A stretch of DNA of 64,000 nt from Ga0077523 sp038324085 (GTDB lineage: Bacteria; Pseudomonadota; Gammaproteobacteria; Burkholderiales; Ga0077523). How positions within the stretch are numbered: the first letter of the stretch is position 1; the number at the start of each line of letters is the position of its first letter. Made by a program: the position numbers and the translations under genes. The notes beneath the pieces are model-generated. The model made no database searches, was not told where the DNA came from, and saw nothing but the letters and a program-made list of their open reading frames with translations. Where the stretch lies: contig JBBQHP010000014.1 of assembly GCA_038324085.1 (NCBI GenBank), positions 33,317 through 97,316 on the forward strand, given 5' to 3'. This document shows positions 9,217 through 20,000 of the stretch, one piece after another.

Positions 9217-11652
9217 TCATTGCGACTGGTGGCGGCTGAATTTTCCCGCCACCGCAGGGGTCATGGAGGCAATGAAGTCGCGAACCTGGTCCAGGGGCAT
9301 CGGTCGGCTGATCAGATAGCCCTGGATCTCATCGCAGCCGAGGGTGCTCAAGGTATCGTGCTGCTCCTGCGTCTCCACGCCCTCGGCGATGACCACCAGC
9401 TTCAACGAGTGCGCGAGCGAGATCACCGAGCGGACGATCGCCAGGGATTGCTCGTCGGCCATTCCCGCGACGAAGCTGCGATCGATCTTGAGCGCATGGA
9501 TCGGCAGGCGCGCGACGTACGCGAGCGAAGAGTAGCCGGTCCCGAAATCGTCGACGGAGATCTCGACGCCCAGACCGCGGATGGTCTGCAACTTCGCGGC
9601 GATCGCCTCGAAGTTCTGCATGATCACGGTCTCGGTGATCTCGATGTCCAGCAGCGAGCCTGCCGCCTCGGTCCTCTCGGCGGCATCGACGACGGTTCGC
9701 ACGAAGTCCTTCTGCCGCAACTGGAGCGGCGAGACATTGACGGCGACGCGCACCGGCGCCGCACCGGCCACGACCCAATGCTCGCAATCGCGCGACACGC
9801 GCGACAATGCCCACCGTCCGGCCTCGAGGATGAGACCCGTCTGTTCCATCAGCGGGATGAACTGGCTCGGCAGCACGAGTTTGCCCTCTGGATCCCGCCA
9901 GCGCATCAAGGCCTCGAGACCCATCAGCTTGCCGGTCCGGGCGCTGACCTTGGGCTGGTACCAGAGGATGAGCTCGTCGTTTTCCAGCGCGCGTCTCAGA
10001 CGACTCTCGAGACGCAGCGAATCGGCAATGCGCGCATTCATCGCGGGGCTGTAGAACTGGAAGGGCAGGCTCTCGGAGCGCGCACTGCGCAGCGCCGCTT
10101 CGGCATTCGCGAAGAGTGCCTCGGGGTTCCTTGCATCGCCCGGATAGAGCGCCACGCCGGCTGTGGCGGAGACGCTCAACTGCTCCTTGCCGACCGTGAA
10201 GGTCTGATCGAAGCAGGCCCGGCTGCGGGCTTCGAGCGCATGCGCGCCGCCTGCCGCGCTCCAGACCGCCGTCACGGCGATCGCAAAGCGATTGGATCCG
10301 ACGCGGCCAAAGGAATCCTCCTGGCGCACGCCCTTCTGCAGCCGCTGCGCCACCGACCTCAGCAGTTCGTCTCCGGCCTGACGGCCCAGCGTGTCGTTGA
10401 TGTAACGGAAACGGTCCAGATCGAGCAGGATCAGCACGACGCTCTCACGGTTGCGCGCGGCCGATCCGATCTGATGCGACAGGCGGTCGAAGAACAGGGT
10501 GCGATTGGGCAATCCCGTCAACACATCGTAGTAGGCGAGGAACTCGACGCGCTCCTGCTGTGCGATGAAGCTGAGGGCGAAGGACACGTCCCCGGCGAGT
10601 TCTTCGAGCAGCTTGACCTCCTCGGCGTCGAAGAAGTTGGTCTCGAGGCTGTAGAGGATCAGGGAGCCGATGACATTGCCATCCACGGACAGGGGCAAGG
10701 CGATCACCGAACGGCAGCCGCGGTCGAAGGCGCGCCGTCGCAACACGTCCAGATCCGGCTTCGACGCCATGTCATTGTCGATGACGGTGCGGGCTTGGTT
10801 CAGCGACTGCATGCCCGCGCCGCGCAACGTCAATCGTGAACCGGCAGATTCGGTTTCGCGCACTCCCTCGAAGAATTCATCCTCGACACCCGCCCAGGCG
10901 TGCGCCTCGAGGCTGCCGGTTCCGGGATCGCGCAGGCCGATCCAGGCGAGCGGAAAGGCGGCGTCGTGGGTCGCAATGCGGCACGCCTCGTTGAACAGTT
11001 GCTCGCGATCGCGGATGCGCACGATGGCCGAGTTGATGCCGCTCAGCACGGCATAGATCCGGTTCAACCGGGCGATGCGACGCTCGTGTTCCCGGCGTTG
11101 CGTGATGTCGTGAAAGATGACCTGCACGATGCCGCCTTCGAGCATCTTGAGGCTGATCTCGGCCGGAAAGGTGCTGCCGTCCTTGCGCTTGACCATGCGC
11201 TCATAGCGCAGCGCATCGCCGGCAGCGACGGCCTGCAAGCGCGCCGTGTGCACGTCGTGCTCGTCGTCGAGATAGGTCACCTTGGCGTTCATGCCCACCA
11301 GCTCGTTCGGCCCGTAGCCGAGCAGTTCGGAACCGCGCGTGTTCACCATTACGAAGATGCCCTCGGCATCGCTGATGAAGATGCCGTCCGAGGCCTGTTC
11401 GATGAGTTGGCGATACTTGGTTTCGCTCTGCAGCAGCCGCTGCTCGGCCAGATTGTGCTCGGTGACGTCCTCGCCGATGCTCGCCATCCCGATGACCTCG
11501 CCGGACGCCGCACGCAGCACGGTATTGCTCCAGCGGATGGTGCGCCGCACCCCGGCCCGCGTGAGAATGTCGTTCTCGTGATGCCAGGCGGTCGGTTGAT
11601 CCTCGATCAGCCGGGCGAACATGTCGCGGGTCGCGCGGTCGTGTCCGGGCAC
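9217..11652 (-). CDS. PAS-GAF-GGDEF-EAL c-di-GMP phosphodiesterase (main part of frameshifted gene)
   Basis: This 811-residue open stretch is the C-terminal bulk of a gene that should begin at 12278. In order it has the end of one PAS domain, a second PAS (about 75-195), a GAF domain (about 205-365), a GGDEF domain (about 370-540) and an EAL domain (about 550-805). The cyclase active-site loop reads VGSNRF instead of GGDEF, so diguanylate cyclase activity is probably lost. The EAL side looks active: GLEALMRW and DDFGTGYSSL are intact. It should hydrolyse c-di-GMP under control of its sensory domains and the receiver encoded just upstream. The stated start is only the first in-frame ATG after the frameshift near 11703. 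The natural protein is probably about 1020 residues. Confidence 0.85.
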   Translation of the reverse strand: MPGHDRATRDMFARLIEDQPTAWHHENDILTRAGVRRTIRWSNTVLRAASGEVIGMASIGEDVTEHNLAEQRLLQSETKYRQLIEQASDGIFISDAEGIFVMVNTRGSELLGYGPNELVGMNAKVTYLDDEHDVHTARLQAVAAGDALRYERMVKRKDGSTFPAEISLKMLEGGIVQVIFHDITQRREHERRIARLNRIYAVLSGINSAIVRIRDREQLFNEACRIATHDAAFPLAWIGLRDPGTGSLEAHAWAGVEDEFFEGVRETESAGSRLTLRGAGMQSLNQARTVIDNDMASKPDLDVLRRRAFDRGCRSVIALPLSVDGNVIGSLILYSLETNFFDAEEVKLLEELAGDVSFALSFIAQQERVEFLAYYDVLTGLPNRTLFFDRLSHQIGSAARNRESVVLILLDLDRFRYINDTLGRQAGDELLRSVAQRLQKGVRQEDSFGRVGSNRFAIAVTAVWSAAGGAHALEARSRACFDQTFTVGKEQLSVSATAGVALYPGDARNPEALFANAEAALRSARSESLPFQFYSPAMNARIADSLRLESRLRRALENDELILWYQPKVSARTGKLMGLEALMRWRDPEGKLVLPSQFIPLMEQTGLILEAGRWALSRVSRDCEHWVVAGAAPVRVAVNVSPLQLRQKDFVRTVVDAAERTEAAGSLLDIEITETVIMQNFEAIAAKLQTIRGLGVEISVDDFGTGYSSLAYVARLPIHALKIDRSFVAGMADEQSLAIVRSVISLAHSLKLVVIAEGVETQEQHDTLSTLGCDEIQGYLISRPMPLDQVRDFIASMTPAVAGKFSRHQSQ

Positions 11653-11702
11653 GAACAGCTCGAACCAGTCGTTGCCGATCAGTTCGTCTACTTGCCAACC
11701 GG

Positions 11703-11938
11703 TTGAGGCGGAGCAGGAAGTCGTTGCAGTAGTTGATGCGCCCGTCGCGATCGATGATCAGCGAGACGAGCTGGACATTGGCGAGAATCGCGCTGAACCG
11801 GCGTTCCGATTCGCGCTGCTCCTCGTCCTTCTTCGACAGCTTGTTGGTCATGAGGCGCAGATGTTCCTCATCGAAGCCCTCCGGGGCCGCAAGCGGGGCG
11901 ATGGAGGAACTCTGCATGAGGGCGCGATCGACCTGCGC
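11703..11938 (-). pseudogene. Central PAS segment left in a third frame
   Basis: Between the receiver frame and the GGDEF-EAL frame, this stretch encodes a clear linker and the first half of a PAS domain (RFSAILANVQLVSLII, then INYCNDFLLRL). It has no start of its own. Reading it joined to both neighbours by removing one base at each junction gives a continuous receiver-PAS-PAS-GAF-GGDEF-EAL protein. The left junction lies in a TT pair at about 11703-11704 and the right one in alternating GC at about 11935-11940. Either the gene is broken or the consensus has two one-base insertions. Confidence 0.7.
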
Positions 11939-12278
11939 GCAGGATCTCTTCCGGCGGCGAGGGCTTGGTGAGCACCTCCAGCACGCCGCCGGCTTCGGCC
12001 AGTCTGCGCGCGTCCTCCTCGAGATAGCTGGCGGAGAAGAACACCACCTTGGTGTCGGCCACGGCCGGCTCGCTGCGCAGCCGACGCACGAATTCGAACC
12101 CGTCCATGCGCGGCATGAGCACGTCGCAGATGACGAGATCGGGCCGCTCCCGCTGCACGATCTCGATCGCCTCGGCGCCGTCGACGGCTTCGAGCAACTG
12201 ATGGTTGGCATAACCGAGCAAAGTGACCAGATAGTCGCGATTGGTCGCCCGGTCGTCCACCACCAGTATGTTTGCCAT
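11868..12278 (-). CDS. Receiver domain, N-terminal part of the frameshifted GGDEF-EAL gene
   Basis: A complete CheY-like receiver: acidic pair (ILVVDDR), phospho-acceptor Asp (VICDVLMPRMDG), switch Ser (FFSAS) and Lys-Pro (LTKPSPP). The start ATG overlaps the stop of the upstream double-receiver gene (TGATG), so translation is coupled. After PPEEIL the frame shifts and the remaining residues are out of frame with the PAS continuation. In the intact form, phosphorylation here would gate the downstream EAL phosphodiesterase. Confidence 0.8.
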   Translation of the reverse strand: MANILVVDDRATNRDYLVTLLGYANHQLLEAVDGAEAIEIVQRERPDLVICDVLMPRMDGFEFVRRLRSEPAVADTKVVFFSASYLEEDARRLAEAGGVLEVLTKPSPPEEILRAGRSRPHAEFLHRPACGPGGLR

Positions 12279-13093
12279 CAGTTGTCGTCCAGCTCCCGGA
12301 AGCAATTATCGACCGTTTCCAGCAGAACTTGTGCTTCGATGGGGCGAAACAGGTAGTTCGTCGCGCCGAGAGCGAGTCCCTTGCGGCGATCCCTCTCGTC
12401 GACCGAGGTGGAGGTTACGAAGATGAAGGGAATGGGGCTCAGTTTCGGGTCACGCTTGACCGTTTCGATGAAATCGAAGCCGCTGCTCCCGGGCATGCAT
12501 ACGTCGGAAATGATCAGGTCCGGAGGCGCGCGAAGCGCGATCGCGAGCGCCGCCTCGGGGTCGCGGGCGGTCAGGACGACGTAGCCGCCATAGCTCAGCA
12601 AGCTGGTCGCAAGATCGAGGTTGTTCTGATCGTTGTCCACGACCAGGATGGTGCGACCTGAATGGCTCGCTTCGACTGGGGCTTCGGCCGGTACGCTCGC
12701 TCGTGGCCGGGCCTGCTGGCGGCCCGCCTCGGGCAGGAAGGCTTCGACATCGTGCACGAACGACTCCGGCTCGATCGGCTTGGTGATGTAGCCGTCGAAG
12801 CCGGCCGCCTCGGCCCGCTGGCGGTCTCCGACCATGGCAAAGGCCGTGACCGCGATCAGCGGCACGCTCCGCAGGCGCGCGTCGGCCTTGGCCGCCTGCG
12901 CAAATTCGTACCCGTTGAGTTTGGGCATCTGGATGTCGCAGACGATCAGATCGGGCGTTTGCTGCGTCGCGACACGAAGACCTTCGTCGCCGTCCCAGGC
13001 GGAGAGGGTCGAGTAGCCGGCGGCCTGGAGCAGATAGACCATCAATTCCATGTTGGCGGCGTTGTCTTCGATCACCAGAATGCGCGTATCCAT
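12278..13093 (-). CDS. Double-receiver response regulator
   Basis: A 271-residue cytoplasmic protein made of two CheY-like receivers (about 3-120 and 147-268) joined by a Pro/Ala/Arg-rich linker. Receiver 1 has VIEDN, Asp in VCDIQMPKLNG and Lys-Pro in ITKPIEPES. Receiver 2 has VVDND, Asp in ISDVCMPGSSG and Arg-Pro in LFRPIEAQ, where Lys is replaced by Arg, so its signalling may be altered. There is no output domain, so it probably relays phosphate from the kinase encoded 3 bases upstream. The next gene overlaps its stop codon. Confidence 0.88.
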   Translation of the reverse strand: MDTRILVIEDNAANMELMVYLLQAAGYSTLSAWDGDEGLRVATQQTPDLIVCDIQMPKLNGYEFAQAAKADARLRSVPLIAVTAFAMVGDRQRAEAAGFDGYITKPIEPESFVHDVEAFLPEAGRQQARPRASVPAEAPVEASHSGRTILVVDNDQNNLDLATSLLSYGGYVVLTARDPEAALAIALRAPPDLIISDVCMPGSSGFDFIETVKRDPKLSPIPFIFVTSTSVDERDRRKGLALGATNYLFRPIEAQVLLETVDNCFRELDDN

Positions 13094-13096
13094 GGG

Positions 13097-14701
13097 TCAG
13101 TGCTCCGGAAGTGTCAGAGTGAATGTGCTGCCCCTTGCCGGGCTGGCTTTGCACCGTGATCCGCCCGCCGAGCAATCCCGCGAGGCGCTGGCTGAGATGC
13201 AGTCCGAGTCCGGTGCCATGACGCTTCGAATCGCCGGGTTCCTGCAGTTGGGTGAAGCGGCCGAACAGTCGCCCTTGATCCTCCGTGCGGATGCCGATGC
13301 CGCTGTCTTCCACCGCAATGCGGATGGCGGCCATGGGCCCGTCGTGGCTCGCGGAGAGCGACAGACGCACGTGGCCGCGATCGGTGAACTTCACGGCATT
13401 GGTGAGCAGGTTCAGGACGATCTGTCGCACCAGTCGGGCATCGGTACGGATGCACAGTTCCGTCTTCGGCATCGATATGCCGAAATCGAGCCGCTTGCGT
13501 TCGGCGTCCGGGCGCATCGCGTTGACGACGTCGCTGATGACGCGCTGGCACACCACCGGTTCGAAATGAGGTTCGATCTTGCCGGCCTCGATCTTCGAGA
13601 CATCCAGCAGGTCGTTGATGAGCGCGAGCAGGTGTCGCGCGCTCGACTGGACCGTGGCGAGCTGTTTTTCCTGGTCAGCATTGAGCGGACCGGGCAGCTT
13701 GAGCATCAGCGTGCCGGTGAATCCGATGATGGCATTGAGCGGTGTGCGCAGTTCGTGCGACATGTTGGCCAGGAACTCGCTCTTCATGCGGTCGGCGGTC
13801 TCGGCACGGTCCTTGGCGTGGCGCAGTTCCTCCGTGCGTTCCGCGACATTGCGCTCGAGATCCGTCTTGGCCTGGCGCAGCGCCGCCTCCGCGGCATGTC
13901 GTTCGGTAGCATCGGTCACGCTGACGACTGCAAGCATCGCGTTGCCGTCCTTGTCGTGCACGAGCCCGCCGCCGAAGCTGAAGACCCGCTCCCAGCCCGT
14001 GGCAGGGCGTCGCACCCGCACCGGCAGGTCGCGCAACCGGTCGCCGCGCAGTACCCGGCTCATGGGCCACGCCGACACATCGGACACCGTACCATCGAGA
14101 GCCGCGACTTCGAATGTGTCGGCGAAGCGTGCCAGATAGCCCCGGGAATCGGCGACGTCGTCGAAGCCGTGCATGGCCACCGCCGCCTGATTCATGTGCA
14201 ACACCTTGCCGTCGAGCTCGGCTATCACGACCCCTTCGGCCAGGTTTTCGATGATCGCCACCTGGCGGGCCTCGCTTTCCCGCAGCGACTCGTTGGTCCG
14301 CGCCAGTTCCGCGGTGCGCTCGCGAATCTGCTGCTCCAACTCGTCGCCGGTGCGGCGCGCATCGACCAGTTCCAGCACCCCTTTGAGCGCCTTCGATCGT
14401 ACGCGCGCGAGCAACAGGCTGATCGCGATGCCCATCCCGAGGAATGTGATCATCGACGCTGCGCTCGCCAGGCTCATCATGCCGAAGGAGTGCTCCAACG
14501 GAATGAAGAAGTACCACACGACTGCTGTGCTCGCCGCCGTGGCGACCATGCCTCCCCCCGCGCGCCCCCCGATCCAGGCGCTGAGGAACACCGCGGGAAA
14601 GAACAGGGTCCAGCAATAGGGTCGCAGATGCTCCCACGCCAGCAGCTGCGACCCGAGCGCGCCCAGCGGGGGCAGCAGGGCGAGCGCAATCGATCGCCGG
14701 A

Positions 14702-14705
<4 letters not shown>
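13097..14705 (-). CDS. Membrane PAS histidine kinase (frameshift near its end)
   Basis: The N-terminus has four hydrophobic segments (about 5-100) resembling the DUF4118/KdpD membrane domain. A PAS domain follows, then a coiled-coil linker, HisKA (ANMSHELRTPLNAI) and an HATPase domain with N-box LLTNAVKF, VEDSGIGI and GTGLGLHLSQ. The last residues, from QPGKG, run out of frame because of an extra base in the C-run at 13131-13134. Removing it restores the expected ending GSTFTLTLPEH and a stop at 13097-13099. The start ATG overlaps the stop of the upstream kinase gene (ATGA). As sequenced, the frame instead reads on into the neighbouring gene, giving a false extension. Only the last strand of the ATPase domain is affected. 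Confidence 0.85.
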
Positions 14706-16552
<1,847 letters not shown>

Positions 16553-16768
16553 CGCACATTTCCTGCGGGGCGCGCCGTCGCCCTGCCGGATACGGTCACT
16601 GTCGTGCATGACGACGCGGCCGATTCGAAGTCGCAACACTCCGCCCACGCGCTGGCCCGGATCTGCGACGCAGCACTGACCGATTGAAGCATCTGCCGTG
16701 CGGGACTCATGTGCATGTGCAGATAGGCCGGGCTATTGCGTGGCACCCTCCATCGTCAATTTTCCGTT

Positions 16769-16783
16769 GCGCTACTATAGCGC
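16769..16783. promoter_or_regulatory. Inverted repeat over a -10-like box in a divergent intergenic region
   Basis: The 449 bases between the kinase start (16552) and the helicase start (17002) hold no convincing gene. They contain a perfect 6-base inverted repeat with a 3-base spacer (GCGCTA-CTA-TAGCGC). It covers TACTAT, a plausible -10 box for the helicase gene, though no good -35 was found. It may be an operator or a small hairpin at the transcript start. Confidence 0.35.
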
Positions 16784-17001
16784 GGACCGTCGTTTATCCG
16801 GTGCTTCGGGCTGCCGCGATCGCGCGCGCGATCGGATCGCCGGGGCGATGGGACCCCATCGACAGTGTGGGCGGTGCGGCGAGCCCGGTGAGATGCCGCA
16901 CTTCCTCGATGCCGGCAAGGCGGCGACGCGCGCTTTTCGGTACGATGCGGCTGAAGAGGTCCCCCACCACACCCCGACGTCGAGGGAACAGGCTGCATGC
17001 C

Positions 17002-20000
17002 ATGAGCATGGAACGCTCGCGATTGCTCGCACTGATCGAATACGTGCGGCAATCGGCCCGCTCGCGGGCGAAGGTGGTGGCGAACGTGGCCGACCACGGA
17101 CGCTTCCTGCTATTCGATCATCAGGCCGGCGGCATGGAAGGTCTCGTGCTCGACACGGTGGCCGACGATGGCGAGGAAGCGGTGTGGATGTCCGTGCCGC
17201 GCCCTCCCAATCCGGAGCTGCCGCCGCGGGGACAAAGCGCCTGGCTCGCGCCGTGGCTCGGCGTGGGCGATGCGGTGCTGGCGGCGCCGCGGCTGACCGC
17301 TGCCGTCGAAGGCGCGGCACTGATCGCGGCCGGTACGCACGGCGACCGGCGCATGCAATCCACCGACATTGGTCAGGCGGCCCGGCCCTCGATCATACCG
17401 GACGAGATCGTGCGGCTGGCCGATTACCCCTATCGCGCCGAGGTCGAACGGCAACTCGTCCGGTATCTCGAGCAGGAGTGGGCGCCGTGGGCGGAATTCG
17501 AGCGCGGCAGGCGGCGTCGCGCCCGCCTGTATGTCCAGCTCCTCACTTTGCAACAGGAACTCGCCGGCGCGCTGGTGGACGGGCAGCTGGAGCTGGTCTG
17601 GGGCATCGGCATCGGCGCGTGGAGCCACGACGGAGCGAGCGCGACCTATCCGTTGGTCACCTGCCCGGTGGATCTCGTGTTTCATCCGCAGACCGGTGCC
17701 GCCGAGGTGCGGCCGCGCGATGTCGATCCGAGGCTCGAACTGGATTTCTACGCATCGATCGACTGCCCCGGTGTGGCCCGGGCCGACCGACTCGCGCGCG
17801 AATACCTGGCGAGCGCCACGGTACCGGTGTCGCCGTTCGAGCCGGCCAGTTTCGAGCCGATGCTGGCCATTGCCCGGAATTGCCTCGATCCGGACGGAGC
17901 GCCGGATGGCCCGGGCGAATCGCGACTGGGCATCGCGCCCTCCTGGGTTCTGTTCGCGCGGCCACGCAGCGCAAGCGTGCTGATCCAGGATCTCGACCGC
18001 TACGCGCAGCTCCTGCAGCCGGCTGACGAGGAAGCGCCGTTGCCCGCCGCGGTGGCTGCGTTCGTCACCGAACCCGCCGCCGTTGCGGCGGCACCGGTCA
18101 TGCCGGTGTTCCGTGGCGTGAGCACGGTGAGCCAGGGGCCGGGGGCGGGACCGATCGCGGAGCGCGGGGATCTGCATTTCCCCAAGCCTTACAACGACGA
18201 GCAGTTGCGTATCGTGCAATTGCTCGAGACCCACGATGGCGTGGTGGTGCAGGGACCACCGGGCACCGGCAAGACGCACACGATCGCGAACATCATCTGC
18301 CACTGGCTCGCGAGTGGCCGGCGGGTGCTGGTGAGTTCGATGAAGGATCCCGCACTCGCGGTGCTGCGCGAGAAGCTGCCCGCGGAGATGCGCCCGTTGG
18401 CGATCGCGCTGCTCGCCAGCGAGCAGGAGGGCATGCAGCAGTTCGAGTCGTCGATCCGCAAGATCGCCTCGGAGGTTCAGAGCATCGATCCGATTGCCGC
18501 CGAGCAGCGGATCGCACAACTCGTGGCGGGCATGGATGTCCTGCACGGCCGGCTCGCGCGGATCGATGCCGATCTCGAACGCTGGGCGCACGGCAATCTC
18601 GTTCGCATCGAACTCGAAAGCGAAAGCGTTGATCCGCTCGATGCTGCCGAGGCGCTGGTTCGCGGCGGTTCGAATACCGACTGGCTGCCCGATGTCTTCC
18701 GGGCCGGGCCCGAATTCGCCCCCCGCTTCGATGACGATGATCTGGCGCAATTGCGCGCCGCCCGCGTCGAGCTGGGCACGGATATCGTCTATGTGGGGCG
18801 GCGGCTGCCGCCGCCCGACGGTTTTCCCGACATCAGGGTGATGTTGCAGACGCACGCGGACCTGGTGCGATTCGCACAGCTCGCGCAGGCCACGCGCAGC
18901 GCCGACATCCCGCTGATCGCTGATCCGGGACAGCAGACGCTGGTCGCATTGCACGAAATCGCGGCCAGCATCGACCGCATCCGTCAGCTGCGCGAACGCA
19001 TCGATGCGGCCGGCAAGCGCTGGATGCCGGACCTCGCGACGCGCCTGAAAGCGGGGGTGTTCGGCAAGGAGTGTGACCTGCTGGAGTCGCTCGGCGCCGA
19101 GCTGACCGGCCTCAATGCAGAGCGCCAGGTGTTCCTGGAGCGAACGGTCAACGTGCCGCCGAAAGCCGAACGCGATGGCGAACTGATGCAGGCTGCGGAG
19201 AACCTCGCTGCCGGCCGACGTGCGTTCGGGCTGACCGGCGTGTTCTTTCGCACCGAGGCCAGGACCAAGCTGGAGCAGGTCGAAGTCAATGGCGAGCCGC
19301 CCCTGGGCGCGGCGGGATGGCAGCACGTCGTCGACTATCTCCGCATGCTGCGCAAGGCGCGCGAACTGGTCGCACGCTGGAACGGCCTCGCCGCGGAGCT
19401 CGGACTCGATGCGGTGCCGGTGGACGACGCGCGCGCGTTCGCGCTGGTACTCGCGGAATTCGGCGGGTATCGCGAGGTGCTCACGCTCACGACCGAGGAA
19501 TCGGTACTCGTCCGCGAAACGGCGCGCTTGTTTCCGGGCTGGCCGCGGGCGCGTCGCGTCGCGCAGGACCCCGCCGCCATGGCGGAACTGGAGCACATCA
19601 TCGGGCACTACCTCGGGACCTACCGGCTGGGCGAGGTCTGGCTGGTCAAGGAGCGGCTGCAACGGGCGCTCGAGGGTGCGAGCGGTCGCGCGGTGGATGA
19701 CATCCGCCGCTTCCTCGATACGGTCCTGGGCGCTCCGGAAGTGGGCGAGGCTGCCTTCCTGTCGGCATGGTCGGCGCTCATGGCCGAATTGGTGCGCCTC
19801 GCCGCCCAGCGTGACCGGTTGGAGACGGTGCAGGCGGTGACCGAACGCGTCGCCGCGTCCGGTGCGCCGGATCTGGCGGCCGTGCTGCGCCAGCCCGCCG
19901 TATCCGGCGCGCCGCCGTTCCCGCCGTTCGACTGGCGCGAAGGCTGGCGGCGGCGCCGCCTCCAGGCGCACCTGGACGCCGTCGATTCGAGCGACGAGTT

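Noticed and set aside
13097..13140. Read-through of the kinase frame into the double-receiver gene as a genuine hybrid kinase
   Set aside because: The extension after QPGKG is in the wrong frame and meaningless, while removal of one base gives the normal kinase ending.
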